Under the pieces are notes generated by a model. It was not told the DNA's origin. It worked only from the letters and a program-made list of their open reading frames with translations, and searched no databases. A DNA stretch of 64,000 nucleotides from Gammaproteobacteria bacterium (lineage in GTDB: Bacteria; Pseudomonadota; Gammaproteobacteria; HTCC5015), in assembly GCA_016928055.1 (NCBI GenBank), contig JAFGLM010000034.1:1-64000 (forward strand), read 5' to 3'. Shown one piece after another: positions 47,240-56,819 of this stretch (its first letter is position 1; each line of letters starts with the position of its first letter). The position numbers were made by a program, and so were the translations under genes.

Positions 47240-47271
47240 AAGATAGGCCTATTTTGCACAGCGCCTATCTT
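47240..47271. repeat. Perfect 9-bp inverted repeat between trmJ and iscR
   Basis: AAGATAGGC (47240-47248) and GCCTATCTT (47263-47271) are exact reverse complements with a 14-nt loop. No T-run follows on the plus strand, so it is a weak terminator candidate for trmJ or a protein site upstream of the isc promoter. Confidence 0.45.
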
Positions 47272-47298
47272 AAAAATACTCAAAGAACGCAAGGATAA

Positions 47299-47351
47299 AT
47301 ACTTGACTAAATTCATCGGGATTATATAATCCGACCAAATTACTCAAGTAA
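47299..47351 (+). promoter_or_regulatory. isc operon promoter with two tandem IscR type 1-like sites
   Basis: TTGACT (47303-47308), a 16-nt spacer and TATAAT (47325-47330) make a strong sigma-70 promoter. The 25-bp IscR type 1 consensus is matched at 21 positions from 47299 (ATACTTGACTAAATT...) and at about 19 from 47327 (CCGACCAAATTACTC...). The sites cover the -35 and the region after the -10, as in the enteric isc promoter, where holo-IscR represses its own operon. Confidence 0.8.
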
Positions 47352-47364
47352 TAAGGCCGCTAAT

Positions 47365-47847
47365 ATGAAACTTACAACGAAAGGACGTTATGCCGTGACT
47401 GCCATGCTGGATCTGGCAGTGCACAATGGTAAAGGCCCCATCGCTTTGGCAGACATTTCTGAGCGACAGGGTATTTCTCTTTCTTATCTCGAGCAGCTGT
47501 TTGCCAAACTGCGTAAGACCGGTTTGGTAGCCAGTACACGTGGCCCGGGCGGCGGTTACCGACTTAACCGAAATCCCGGTGATGTGTTTATAGCAGATGT
47601 GGTGACTGCGGTTGATGAACCGTTTGATGCCACCCGCTGTGGTGGTGCTAAAGACTGCAATGGCGAAAAGCGCTGTTTGACACACGATTTATGGGAAGAA
47701 CTCAGCCAGCAGATACGTGGGTTTTTAAGTGAGGTCAGTCTGGCGGATGTGATTGATCGGCACCATCTACGTACTAAGTCGCATGAGCAAAACGTAAAGG
47801 CCGCGCAGCATCGATCCGAGGCAGGAGTGGTTGAAGCCAGTGTTTAG
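47365..47847 (+). CDS. iscR: Iron-sulfur cluster regulator IscR (Rrf2 family)
   Basis: IscR senses cellular iron-sulfur status and represses the isc operon when loaded with [2Fe-2S]. The winged helix (residues 1-60: MKLTTKGRYAVTAMLDLAVH, ISLSYLEQLFAKLRKTGLV) is followed by GGGYRL. The cluster cysteines are in RCGGAKDCNGEKRCLTHDLW (three cysteines), with the conserved histidine after the third. Length 160. It heads the operon directly behind its own binding sites. Confidence 0.96.
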   Translation: MKLTTKGRYAVTAMLDLAVHNGKGPIALADISERQGISLSYLEQLFAKLRKTGLVASTRGPGGGYRLNRNPGDVFIADVVTAVDEPFDATRCGGAKDCNGEKRCLTHDLWEELSQQIRGFLSEVSLADVIDRHHLRTKSHEQNVKAAQHRSEAGVVEASV

Positions 47848-47873
47848 CAGACCACACAAAATGACGAATTGAG

Positions 47874-49025
47874 ATGCCTGTATATCTGGACAATAATGCC
47901 ACCACGCAACTGGATCCGCGTGTGCTGGATGCCATGGACCCTTATTTACTGAGCGTTTACGGTAATGGATCCAGCCTGCATCGTTACGGTCGCCTGATTC
48001 GCAGCGCCATCGAGCAAGCGCGTGAGCAACTGGCTGCAGCAGTGAAAGCTCATCCTGATCAGATCGTGTTTACCAGCGGTGGCACTGAAGCCAACAATCT
48101 CGTTTTAAAGGGCGTTGCAGCACATTCAGTACCGGCAAAAATGCTGGTAAGTGCGATTGAGCATACTTCAGTGCGCGAACCGGCTTTAGCCTTGCGTAAA
48201 GATGGTTGGATTATTGGTGATGTTCCGGTTTTAAACAGCGGTCTGGTGGATTTAGCTGCTTTATCCGCCCGGATTGATACCGATACGCGTCTGGTTTCGG
48301 TCATGCTGGCCAATAATGAAACCGGCGCGATTCAACCGGTGCAGCAAGTGGCGGAAATCAGCAGGCGGGCAGGCGCTGTATTACACAGCGATGCCTCCCA
48401 GGCATTGGGTAAATACCCCGTCGATTTTGCAGCCAGTGGCGCCCAAATCATGACGTTCTCTGCGCACAAACTACACGGACCTTTGGGCGCAGGCGCGGTG
48501 GTGATTGACCGTAGTGTCCTGTTACAAGCGCAACAACGCGGTGGCAAGCACGAATTTGGTTTGCGCGCCGGTACCGAGAATGTCGCAGCCATTGTGGGTT
48601 TTGGCATGGCCGCTTATCTGGCGACGATTGAATTGTCGGAACGTCGCCGATATATGCAGCAATTGCGTGATCAGCTTGAAAATGAGTTACGCAGGATACC
48701 GGAAGTCTGCATTTTTGCCGAACAGACGGAACGTTTGCCGAATACCACGCAGTTCGGTTTGCATGGTTGTCACGGTGAGACGCTGTTGTTAAAGCTTGAT
48801 CGTGCTGGAATCGCAGTGTCGAGTGGCTCAGCCTGTCATTCGGATGTACGCGAGCCAAGTCATGTTCTGGTCGCAATGGATGTGGAACCGGAACTGGCTA
48901 TGACGGCGATACGTGTCAGTCTGAGCAAACAGACTACTGTGGCTGAAATCAAACAATTTGTTGACGCGCTTACTGCGATTGTCGGTGAATTTAGAAAAAC
49001 ATCTGTGCGTGCTGTTAATGCTTAG
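47874..49025 (+). CDS. Second cysteine desulfurase (NifS/IscS-like) in the isc operon
   Basis: A PLP cysteine desulfurase of 383 residues. The PLP lysine is in TFSAHKLHGPLGAGA, the start VYLDNNATTQLDP is that of the family, and the catalytic cysteine lies in SSGSACHSDVREPSHVL, in the long flexible loop of group I enzymes. It differs clearly from the canonical IscS that follows (CHSDVREPS against CTSASLEPS) and lacks the C-terminal IscU-binding tail. It could supply sulfur to another acceptor or be a backup. Located between iscR and iscS with short gaps. Confidence 0.88.
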   Translation: MPVYLDNNATTQLDPRVLDAMDPYLLSVYGNGSSLHRYGRLIRSAIEQAREQLAAAVKAHPDQIVFTSGGTEANNLVLKGVAAHSVPAKMLVSAIEHTSVREPALALRKDGWIIGDVPVLNSGLVDLAALSARIDTDTRLVSVMLANNETGAIQPVQQVAEISRRAGAVLHSDASQALGKYPVDFAASGAQIMTFSAHKLHGPLGAGAVVIDRSVLLQAQQRGGKHEFGLRAGTENVAAIVGFGMAAYLATIELSERRRYMQQLRDQLENELRRIPEVCIFAEQTERLPNTTQFGLHGCHGETLLLKLDRAGIAVSSGSACHSDVREPSHVLVAMDVEPELAMTAIRVSLSKQTTVAEIKQFVDALTAIVGEFRKTSVRAVNA

Positions 49026-49056
49026 TAACGTGTTTTAAAAAAGCGAATCAATTTAA

Positions 49057-50280
49057 ATGAACGAATTAAAGTTACCGATTTACTTTGATAATGCCGCCAC
49101 AACGGCAGTCGATGAATCTGTTGCAGAAAAAATGCTGGCTTGTCTGACCCGCAAGGGTGCGTATGGGAATCCGGCATCACGTTCGCACGCCTTTGGCTGG
49201 AAGAGCGAAGAGCTGGTCGAGCAGGCTCGCAGTCAGGTTGCTGCATTAGTGAATGCTGATCCGCGTGAAATTATATGGACCAGCGGCGCAACCGAATCTG
49301 ATAACCTGGCAATAAAAGGCGCTGCCAATTTCTACCAAAAGAAAGGTAAGCACCTTATTACGGTTAAAACCGAACACAAAGCAGTACTGGATACCATGCG
49401 TCAGCTGGAACGCGAAGGTTATGAACTGACTTATTTGAAACCGCAGACGAATGGCTTAATCGATCTGGATGAATTTAAATCAGCTATTCGTAAAGATACG
49501 GTGCTGGCGTCGGTCATGCACGTGAATAACGAAGTCGGTGTTATTCAGGATCTTAATGCGATTGGCAGGCTTTGCCGTGAACACGGTGTTTTGTTTCACG
49601 TTGATGCTGCACAAAGTGCGGGTAAAGTTGAAATTGATTTATCGACTTTACCGGTTGATCTTATGTCGTTTTCTGCGCACAAAATTTATGGACCGAAAGG
49701 TATTGGTGCACTTTATGTGCGACGTAAACCGCGTATCCGGCTGGAAGCGCAAATGCATGGTGGTGGTCATGAACGTGGAATGCGTTCCGGCACTTTGCCC
49801 ACCCATCAGATAGTGGGGATGGGTGCCGCGTTTGAAATTGCCGGACAGAAAATGGCCGCCGATAACGAACGCATTTTGATGTTACGAAAACGGCTCTATG
49901 CAGGGATAGCGGATTTACCGGAGGTTTATCTAAATGGTGATCCTGATCAGCGTGTTGCGGGTATTTTAAATGTCAGCTTTGCGTACATAGAAGGTGAAAG
50001 CCTTATTATGGCGTTAAAAGATCTGGCGGTTTCATCCGGCTCGGCCTGCACCAGCGCCAGCCTGGAACCCAGTTATGTGCTACGCGCCCTGGGGCGCGAT
50101 GATGAGTTGGCGCATAGCTCGTTGCGTTTCTCTCTTGGCCGATTTAATACGGTTGAAGAAGTCGATTATGCCATTGACCGGATTCGCGCAGCCGTTGAAA
50201 AACTGCGCGAACTGTCACCTTTATGGGAAATGTTCCAACAGGGTGTTGATTTAAAATCCGTGCAATGGGCCACACATTAA
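49057..50280 (+). CDS. iscS: Cysteine desulfurase IscS
   Basis: IscS removes sulfur from cysteine and passes it to IscU, tRNA thiolation and other acceptors. [13 protein letters not shown] begins the family, the PLP lysine is in [19 protein letters not shown], and the catalytic cysteine is in [22 protein letters not shown]. The C-terminus [18 protein letters not shown] is the IscU-binding tail. Length 407 is close to the 404 of E. coli. Confidence 0.96.
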   Translation: MNELKLPIYFDNAATTAVDESVAEKMLACLTRKGAYGNPASRSHAFGWKSEELVEQARSQVAALVNADPREIIWTSGATESDNLAIKGAANFYQKKGKHLITVKTEHKAVLDTMRQLEREGYELTYLKPQTNGLIDLDEFKSAIRKDTVLASVMHVNNEVGVIQDLNAIGRLCREHGVLFHVDAAQSAGKVEIDLSTLPVDLMSFSAHKIYGPKGIGALYVRRKPRIRLEAQMHGGGHERGMRSGTLPTHQIVGMGAAFEIAGQKMAADNERILMLRKRLYAGIADLPEVYLNGDPDQRVAGILNVSFAYIEGESLIMALKDLAVSSGSACTSASLEPSYVLRALGRDDELAHSSLRFSLGRFNTVEEVDYAIDRIRAAVEKLRELSPLWEMFQQGVDLKSVQWATH

Positions 50281-50322
50281 TTTGTATGGCAGGTAAATGT
50301 TTGTCTGAAACTGGAGTTTGAA

Positions 50323-50739
50323 ATGGCGTATAGCGACAAAGTCATTGATCATTATGAAAACCCGCGTAATGTCGGCACCTTTGATAAAAATGATGCAGAC
50401 ATTGGCACCGGTATGGTGGGTGCACCGGCTTGCGGTGATGTTATGAAACTGCAGATTAAAGTCGGTAAAGATGGCGTCATAGAAGATGCGCGATTCAAGA
50501 CCTACGGTTGCGGTTCGGCAATCGCTTCCAGTTCTTTGGTCACCGAATGGGTAAAAGGCAGAACTTTGGAACAGGCTGCGGAAATCAGAAATCGGGATAT
50601 CGTCGAAGAACTGGCTTTACCGCCGGTAAAAATTCATTGTTCGGTATTGGCGGAAGATGCAATTGCTGCCGCAATCGAAGATTACCGGAAGAAACAGGCG
50701 CAATTGGAACAGACCGACAAAGTGGCTGCCAGCGGTTGA
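50323..50739 (+). CDS. iscU: Iron-sulfur cluster scaffold IscU
   Basis: IscU is the scaffold on which the new [2Fe-2S] cluster forms. All three ligand cysteines are visible: [20 protein letters not shown] and [12 protein letters not shown], together with the LPPVK motif that HscA recognises ([11 protein letters not shown]). Length 138. It lies 42 bases after iscS. Confidence 0.97.
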   Translation: MAYSDKVIDHYENPRNVGTFDKNDADIGTGMVGAPACGDVMKLQIKVGKDGVIEDARFKTYGCGSAIASSSLVTEWVKGRTLEQAAEIRNRDIVEELALPPVKIHCSVLAEDAIAAAIEDYRKKQAQLEQTDKVAASG

Positions 50740-50758
50740 TTATCAGGAATCTGAATTT

Positions 50759-51082
50759 ATGGGCATTACTTTAAGCGAAACTGCGGCGAGACAGGTGCAA
50801 CGATCAATGGATCAGCGTGGCAAGGGCGTCGGTTTGCGCCTTGGTGTGCGCACCAGTGGTTGTTCCGGCATGGCCTATGTGCTGGAATTTGCCGATGAAA
50901 TCGAAGAAAACGACCAGGTCTTTGAAAGCCACGGCGTCAAAGTAATTGTAAATTCAAAATCGTTGGACTACCTCGATGGTACCGAACTGGATTTTGTTCG
51001 TGCAGGTTTGAATGAAGGGTTTAAATTCAATAATCCCAACGTTAAAGATGAGTGTGGTTGCGGCGAAAGTTTTAACGTTTGA
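50759..51082 (+). CDS. iscA: A-type iron-sulfur carrier IscA
   Basis: IscA carries iron or clusters to [4Fe-4S] targets. The three cysteines are in [16 protein letters not shown] and [11 protein letters not shown]. The ATG at 50759 gives 107 residues starting [13 protein letters not shown], the normal N-terminus. It is 19 bases after iscU. Confidence 0.96.
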   Translation: MGITLSETAARQVQRSMDQRGKGVGLRLGVRTSGCSGMAYVLEFADEIEENDQVFESHGVKVIVNSKSLDYLDGTELDFVRAGLNEGFKFNNPNVKDECGCGESFNV

Positions 51083-51140
51083 TATATCCATTCGGACAAT
51101 AGTCTCCGGTCATTATATAATCCGCCAACCTTTCCAATAT

Positions 51141-51695
51141 GTGCCACTCAGTTCTGTGTACGATATCGACTTAACAAGCAGTTATTTTAAATTATTCAGC
51201 TTACCGATCAGTTATCAGCTGAAACGCAGCGAGCTTGATTGTCGCTATCAATCTTTGCAACGTCAGGTTCATCCTGATCGTTACGCCGCAGCGGGTGAGA
51301 GCGAACAATTATTTGCCATGCAGGCAGCTTCACAGGTTAACAATGCTTACCAAACACTGCGCAATCCACTGCAAAGAGCGATCTATATGCTGGAGCTGGC
51401 CGGTATCGATCCGGTTGATCACTCAGTCAGCATGCCGCCGGATTTTCTCGGCGAACAAATAGAATTACGCGAACAATTAGCCGAAGCGCCGCATGCCGCA
51501 AAACCGGCGACAGAACTCAGTAAATTAAAAGCGCATGCCGATGCCTGTTCAAAGCAGCTGTACGATGAACTCAATGTGCAGTTTGAAAACCAAGATTACC
51601 AGGCGGCTGTTATCACGATTCAGAAACTCCAGTTTTTTCAGAAGTTGCAGCACGAGGCGGACGAACGATTGCTACGACTTGAGACGCAGACATGA
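51141..51695 (+). CDS. hscB: Co-chaperone HscB
   Basis: HscB is the J-domain protein that brings IscU to HscA. The J-domain (about 10-75) contains the essential HPD in [13 protein letters not shown], and the C-terminal three-helix domain binds IscU. The start is uncertain: GTG at 51141 (184 residues) or GTG at 51156; neither has a good ribosome site, and the frame is open back into iscA. Its stop overlaps the hscA start (ATGA). Confidence 0.92.
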   Translation: MPLSSVYDIDLTSSYFKLFSLPISYQLKRSELDCRYQSLQRQVHPDRYAAAGESEQLFAMQAASQVNNAYQTLRNPLQRAIYMLELAGIDPVDHSVSMPPDFLGEQIELREQLAEAPHAAKPATELSKLKAHADACSKQLYDELNVQFENQDYQAAVITIQKLQFFQKLQHEADERLLRLETQT

Positions 51696-53575
51696 GCTTG
51701 TTACAGATCTCTGAGCCGGGTAAGTCAAAAGTGCCGCATGAACACCGAATCGCGGTTGGCATTGATCTGGGGACAACCAATTCGCTTGTGGCAACGGTCA
51801 GAAACGGATCGGTGGAAGTTTTGTCTGATGAGTTTGGCCGTTTACTGTTACCGTCGGTTGTACGTTACCGATCCGACGGTAATGCTGAGGTGGGTTTGGA
51901 TGCCAAGTTGACGGCATCTGATGATCCATCTAATACCATCGTTTCTGTTAAACGCCTGATGGGACGCAGTTTGATAGAAGTTCAGGCTGATGAAACGCGT
52001 TGGAGTTATCAATTTGATCAACTGGACTCTGCAGTTCCAAGAATCAAAACTGATCACCGCAGCATCGCACCGGAAGAAGTCTCAGCCGATATTTTGCGTG
52101 TTTTGCGCGAACGTGCAGAAAAGACGCTGGGTGGTGAGCTGGTCGGTGCAGTCGTTACCGTTCCGGCTTATTTTGACGACGCACAACGGCACGCCACCAA
52201 ACACGCAGCCAAGTTGGCCGGTCTGCATGTATTGCGTTTATTAAATGAACCGACAGCAGCAGCAGTTGCATACGGACTGGATCAGACCAAACAAGGTACC
52301 GTAGCGGTTTATGATCTGGGTGGCGGCACATTTGATATCTCTATATTGCGACTGGAAGGCGGTGTTTTTCAGGTTTTGTCCACGGCCGGTGATACGGTTT
52401 TGGGTGGTGATGATTTTGATCACCTGATTGCACTTTGGATTCTTGAACAGGCGGGTTTAAAGGAACAGGGTTTTGCGTCGCTGGATCCATCAACAGCGCG
52501 TCGTCTGCTAATACAGACTGAGCAAATTAAACAGACCCTAAGTCAGCAGGAGTCGGTGTCGTTTGATGTTAATCTGGGTGATGCTGGAAACTGGTCCGGC
52601 GAACTCAGTCGTGGAGTTTTAAACGAATTAATCGATCCACTGATACAAAAAACGCTGAACACCTGCCGTCATGCTTTGCACGATGCTGATATCCGTGCCA
52701 GTGATATTGATGATGTGGTGATGGTTGGCGGTTCTACCCGTGTACCGCGCGTGCGCGAACTGGTGGCCAAGTTGTTTGGCGCCCGCGTTCGCACTAACAT
52801 CGATCCAGACCAGGTGGTTGCGATTGGTGCGGCCATTCAAGCCGATATTCTGGCCGGCAACAAACCCGAATCCGATCTGCTATTACTGGATGTGATACCG
52901 CTTTCGCTGGGTATCGAAACGATGGGTGGATTAGCTGAGAAAATTATTCCCCGCAATTCCACCATACCGGTGGCTCGGGCGCAGGAATTCACCACCTTTA
53001 AAGATGGCCAGATAGCCATGGCAATTCATGTCTTGCAAGGTGAGCGTGAACTGGTGGCGGACTGCAGATCGTTAGCACGCTTTGAGTTGCGTGGTATCCC
53101 ACCGATGACGGCAGGTGCCGCGCGTATTCGTGTTACCTTTCAGGTTGATGCGGACGGCGTACTGAATGTATCGGCCGAAGAAAAAAGCAGCAATGTCAGC
53201 GCCAGCGTACAGGTGAAACCCTCTTTTGGTTTATCCGATATTGAAATTGCCGAGATGTTGAAAGCGTCAATTCAGTATGGCGTAAAAGACAAAATAAACC
53301 GCGCCCTGCGCGAGCAACAGGTTGAGGCCGAACGTGCTCTGCAGGCGATTGATGCCGCATTAGCTGCAGACGGTGAACGATTACTAAGTGAAGAGGAACG
53401 TCAAAATATTTATCTGGTGCGTGATGAGCTTATTTTGGTTAAAGACGGTGATGACCGGATCGTCATAAAAAACACGATAGAAAAACTCGAAGCCGCCTGC
53501 AGCGAGTTTGTTGCGCGGCGTATGGATGCCGGCGTAAGGCAGGTATTTACCGGGCGTAGCGTCAAAGAGCTTTAA
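51692..53575 (+). CDS. hscA: Fe-S assembly Hsp70 chaperone HscA
   Basis: HscA is an Hsp70 dedicated to releasing clusters from IscU. ATPase signatures are [15 protein letters not shown] (about 24-38), [19 protein letters not shown] and [16 protein letters not shown]. The substrate-binding domain starts near residue 400 ([17 protein letters not shown]). Length 627. Start overlaps hscB by four bases, so the pair is translationally coupled. Confidence 0.97.
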   Translation: MSLLQISEPGKSKVPHEHRIAVGIDLGTTNSLVATVRNGSVEVLSDEFGRLLLPSVVRYRSDGNAEVGLDAKLTASDDPSNTIVSVKRLMGRSLIEVQADETRWSYQFDQLDSAVPRIKTDHRSIAPEEVSADILRVLRERAEKTLGGELVGAVVTVPAYFDDAQRHATKHAAKLAGLHVLRLLNEPTAAAVAYGLDQTKQGTVAVYDLGGGTFDISILRLEGGVFQVLSTAGDTVLGGDDFDHLIALWILEQAGLKEQGFASLDPSTARRLLIQTEQIKQTLSQQESVSFDVNLGDAGNWSGELSRGVLNELIDPLIQKTLNTCRHALHDADIRASDIDDVVMVGGSTRVPRVRELVAKLFGARVRTNIDPDQVVAIGAAIQADILAGNKPESDLLLLDVIPLSLGIETMGGLAEKIIPRNSTIPVARAQEFTTFKDGQIAMAIHVLQGERELVADCRSLARFELRGIPPMTAGAARIRVTFQVDADGVLNVSAEEKSSNVSASVQVKPSFGLSDIEIAEMLKASIQYGVKDKINRALREQQVEAERALQAIDAALAADGERLLSEEERQNIYLVRDELILVKDGDDRIVIKNTIEKLEAACSEFVARRMDAGVRQVFTGRSVKEL

Positions 53576-53601
53576 TGCGATAATCCAGAACAGGAAAGCT
53601 G

Positions 53602-53940
53602 ATGCCAAAGATCATATTTTTGCCACACGAGGAGATTTGCCCGAACGGCGCCGAGATTAATGCTGACGCTGGAACCAGTGTGCTTGATGCGGCTTTGGAA
53701 AATGGTATTGCCATTGAACATGCCTGCGAGAAGTCCTGTGCCTGCACCACCTGTCATGTTTATATACGGGAAGGCTATGATTCGCTGGGGTCGCCGAGTG
53801 ATAATGAAGACGATTATCTGGATAAAGCCTGGGGACTGGATCCGGATTCGCGCCTCAGTTGTCAGGCGATTGTTGGTAGCGAAGATCTGGTTGTCGAAAT
53901 ACCCAGATATACAATTAATCTGGTTTCCGAAAACCATTAA
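53602..53940 (+). CDS. fdx: ISC-type [2Fe-2S] ferredoxin
   Basis: This ferredoxin supplies electrons for cluster assembly. Cluster cysteines are in ACEKSCACTTCHVYI (three) and RLSCQAIVG (fourth). The acidic stretch DNEDDYLDKAWGLD is typical of the adrenodoxin-like ISC type. Length 112. It follows hscA by 26 bases. Confidence 0.96.
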   Translation: MPKIIFLPHEEICPNGAEINADAGTSVLDAALENGIAIEHACEKSCACTTCHVYIREGYDSLGSPSDNEDDYLDKAWGLDPDSRLSCQAIVGSEDLVVEIPRYTINLVSENH

Positions 53941-53985
53941 CCGATACTACGTTAACGTTTAAATATTTTAAACCGGGGGAATGAT

Positions 53986-54186
53986 ATGAGTTTGAAGTGG
54001 ACTGATTCTCTGGATATCGCTTTGGAACTCGCTGAAAAAATGCCGGATATTAATCCGCAATACATCCGCTTTACCGATTTGCATCAGTGGATCTGTGAAC
54101 TGGATGATTTTGATGATGATCCTGACGGTTCCAACGAGAAGATACTGGAAGCGATCCAGATGGCGTGGATTGAGGAAACCGATTAG
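53986..54186 (+). CDS. iscX: IscX, accessory protein of the isc operon
   Basis: A 66-residue acidic protein ([42 protein letters not shown]). IscX binds IscS and iron and modulates cluster assembly; it is the usual last gene of the operon. GGGGGAATG-like sequence precedes the ATG. Confidence 0.93.
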   Translation: MSLKWTDSLDIALELAEKMPDINPQYIRFTDLHQWICELDDFDDDPDGSNEKILEAIQMAWIEETD

Positions 54187-54248
54187 TCAATTCTTTGCAA
54201 AATATAGTGATTTTGCGATTTCTTTTTTAAAACCCGCCGGTTTACGCG

Positions 54249-54283
54249 TACGCCTTTTGTTAGCATTTTATAAGGCGTAGAAT
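54249..54283 (+). promoter_or_regulatory. Candidate ndk promoter with inverted repeat
   Basis: TACGCCTT (54249-54256) and AAGGCGTA (54272-54279) are exact inverted repeats with a 15-nt spacer. TAGAAT at 54278-54283 is a fair -10, with TTTTGT at 54255-54260 17 bases upstream as a weak -35. The arms thus straddle the promoter, as an operator would. It lies 45-79 bases ahead of ndk. Confidence 0.4.
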
Positions 54284-54327
54284 CGCGGCTCCCATTTTTT
54301 AACCCCCTTACTGGAGAAAATAATACG

Positions 54328-54762
54328 ATGGCAATTGAGCGTACCTTGTCGATCATCAAGCCTGATGGAGTCGCTAAAAACCTGATTGGCACGATTTGCG
54401 GCCGTTTTGAAAAAGCCGGATTAAAAATCGTTGGTCAACAAATGTTGCACCTCAGTAAAGAACAGGCAGAAGGATTCTATGCCGTACATAAAGAACGGCC
54501 TTTCTATAATGATCTGGTTCAATTTATGACCTCCGGTCCGGTGGTCGTACAGGTACTTGAAGGTGAAAATGCGATTGCCAGAAATCGCGAGCTGATGGGT
54601 GCTACCAATCCGGCGCAGGCCGAAGCCGGGACCATCCGCGCTGATTTCGCCAAAACAGTCGATGAAAATATCGTGCATGGCTCCGATGCGGCTGAAACCG
54701 CCAAGGTTGAAATTGCCTACTTTTTCAGCGGTGCTGTGCAGGTTTGTCCGCGAACCCGTTAA
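54328..54762 (+). CDS. ndk: Nucleoside diphosphate kinase
   Basis: Ndk balances nucleoside triphosphate pools through a phospho-histidine. [18 protein letters not shown] begins the protein and the active-site histidine is in [37 protein letters not shown] is also conserved. Length 144 is standard. ndk after the isc operon is a common gammaproteobacterial arrangement. Confidence 0.97.
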   Translation: MAIERTLSIIKPDGVAKNLIGTICGRFEKAGLKIVGQQMLHLSKEQAEGFYAVHKERPFYNDLVQFMTSGPVVVQVLEGENAIARNRELMGATNPAQAEAGTIRADFAKTVDENIVHGSDAAETAKVEIAYFFSGAVQVCPRTR

Positions 54763-54789
54763 TCAGCTCCTAATTGGTTGTTAATCGCT

Positions 54790-55926
54790 ATGTCACTACG
54801 TGATCCGGAACACCCCGTCAATTTGATGGATTACGACAAGGGCATGTTGCGAACCTGGTTTGAGCAGCAGGGTGAAAAGCCGTTTCGCGCCACTCAGATT
54901 ATCAGTTGGATACATCAGCGCGGCGAACTTGATTTTGACGCCATGACGGATCTCAGTAAGCCGCTGCGGAAATGGCTGCAGGAAAGCACCCATATATCAC
55001 TGCCTGCCGTTGCGAGCTCGGAATTGTCCAGTGACGGCACCCGTAAATGGTTGCTGGAGCTGGAGGGCGGACCCCAAAACCAGCCGGGCAATCGCATTGA
55101 GATGGTGTTTATACCGGAAGAAACGCGCGGAACCCTGTGTGTTTCTTCGCAGGTAGGCTGTGGTCTGGATTGCTCGTTTTGTGCCACCGCCCGTCAGGGT
55201 TTTAATCGTAATCTGTCGACGGCTGAAATAATCGGTCAATTATGGCTGGCGCGACAACTCCTGGCTGAGGCGGGCGTTGGTGGCGACGCGATCACCAATG
55301 TGGTGATGATGGGTATGGGCGAGCCCTTACTGAATTTTCGTAACTTATTGCCGGCCCTCAATTTGATGATGGATGATCATGCCTATGGGCTGAGTAAACG
55401 CCGGGTGACTGTCAGCACCGCAGGTATTGTGCCTGGAATCGATCGTTTGCGTGAACACACCGATGTGGCACTGGCGGTCTCCCTGCATGCGGCCAATGAC
55501 CCGCTGCGCGATAAATTGGTGCCGTTGAACAGGAAATTCCCGCTGGTCGAGCTGCTGGCGGCGTGTCGGCGCTACGTTGAGGGCTATCAGAAACGCCGTG
55601 TGACCTTTGAATATGTCATGCTGGCCGGTATCAACGACCAACTGGAGCACGCTAAGGAGTTGGCAACACTGCTTGAGGGTGTGCCATGCAAAATCAATCT
55701 GATTCCGTTCAATCCGTTTCCGGGCATTGGTTACCAACGCTCAACCGAGTCGGATGCGCTTAAATTCGGTGATTATCTGATGAAAAGAGGCTATGTTGCG
55801 ACTATTCGCAAAACCCGCGGTAATGATATTGCGGCCGCCTGTGGCCAACTGGCGGGTAAGGTCGCCGACCGGAGTCATCGACATCTGCGCTTTGTTGAGC
55901 AGAGATTCGGCACAACCGTATCTTAA
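54790..55926 (+). CDS. rlmN: Dual-specificity RNA methyltransferase RlmN
   Basis: RlmN is a radical SAM enzyme that methylates A2503 of 23S rRNA and A37 of some tRNAs. The cluster motif is [19 protein letters not shown] (CxxxCxxC). A catalytic cysteine lies in [10 protein letters not shown] near the C-terminus, and another in [22 protein letters not shown] and [10 protein letters not shown] are conserved. The ATG at 54790 is used; TTG at 54778 adds four residues. Length 378. Confidence 0.96.
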   Translation: MSLRDPEHPVNLMDYDKGMLRTWFEQQGEKPFRATQIISWIHQRGELDFDAMTDLSKPLRKWLQESTHISLPAVASSELSSDGTRKWLLELEGGPQNQPGNRIEMVFIPEETRGTLCVSSQVGCGLDCSFCATARQGFNRNLSTAEIIGQLWLARQLLAEAGVGGDAITNVVMMGMGEPLLNFRNLLPALNLMMDDHAYGLSKRRVTVSTAGIVPGIDRLREHTDVALAVSLHAANDPLRDKLVPLNRKFPLVELLAACRRYVEGYQKRRVTFEYVMLAGINDQLEHAKELATLLEGVPCKINLIPFNPFPGIGYQRSTESDALKFGDYLMKRGYVATIRKTRGNDIAAACGQLAGKVADRSHRHLRFVEQRFGTTVS

Positions 55927-56041
55927 GTACTCAATCTGAGAACTTTCACGCGGTGGCGGAGTGGCCGGCTGATGTATAATGCGCCGCAATGGCTACAAGG
56001 CAAGCTGATTTATCCTGATTGTTTTGGTTCTTGGGGGAACA

Positions 56042-56794
56042 ATGATTAACAGAACGGTTTTTCGTCTAGTAAATCTTCTACTGATAGTGTTTCTGACGGC
56101 ATGTGCCAGTAGCGGTCCAACGAAAACGGATAATTTACGTGCTGCGGACATGAACGCCCAGTTGGGCAATGGCTATCTTGCTCAGGGAAACTACGAGTTA
56201 GCGAAAACAAAATTCGAGAAAGCTCTCAAACAGAATCCCAAGCAGGCTTACGCGCACGCGGGATACGCTTTAATGTGGGGCCGATTGGGGGAAACTGACA
56301 AAGCCGAAAAGCATTTCAAAAAAGCATTGAAACTTGATCCGCGTAATCCGGAGATTTTGAATAATTACGGCACCTATTTGTGTTCGCAGAAGCAGTTCGC
56401 AAAAGCCGAAAAACAATTCATGGCGGCGTTGAATGATCCGCTTTATCAGACTCCCGAGTTCGCATACGCCAATGCCGGGCGTTGCAGTATTCTGAATTCC
56501 GATTACGACAAGGCCGAATCTTTTTTCGGTAAAGCTCTGCAGGTCAATCCTCATTTTCCAGATGCGCTATTTCAAATGGCGTTGGTTAACGAACAGCGCG
56601 GTAATTATCGGGTCGCCAATGCCTATATACAGAAATATGAAGTAGATGGTACCCATACCGCCGAGAGTCTGTGGTTAGCAATGCAGATAACAGCCAAACT
56701 GGGCGATAAGAATGCAGCGGCCAGTTATCGCATGAAGTTGAAAAATATGTTTCCGAACTCAAAACAGGCTGCACGTTTAAAAGCCGTCAAATAG
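56042..56794 (+). CDS. pilW: Type IV pilus biogenesis lipoprotein PilW/PilF
   Basis: A TPR lipoprotein that stabilises or assembles the type IV pilus secretin (PilF in Pseudomonas). The signal peptide ends in the lipobox LTAC (cysteine about residue 20). Six TPR-like repeats follow (NAQLGNGYLAQGNYELAKTKF, AHAGYALMWGRLGETDKAEKHF, NNYGTYLCSQKQFAKAEKQF and more). GGGGGAAC precedes the ATG. Length 250. The position between rlmN and rodZ is standard. Confidence 0.92.
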   Translation: MINRTVFRLVNLLLIVFLTACASSGPTKTDNLRAADMNAQLGNGYLAQGNYELAKTKFEKALKQNPKQAYAHAGYALMWGRLGETDKAEKHFKKALKLDPRNPEILNNYGTYLCSQKQFAKAEKQFMAALNDPLYQTPEFAYANAGRCSILNSDYDKAESFFGKALQVNPHFPDALFQMALVNEQRGNYRVANAYIQKYEVDGTHTAESLWLAMQITAKLGDKNAAASYRMKLKNMFPNSKQAARLKAVK

Positions 56795-56819
56795 TGATTG
56801 GTGGAGCAGGTTTAACCAG

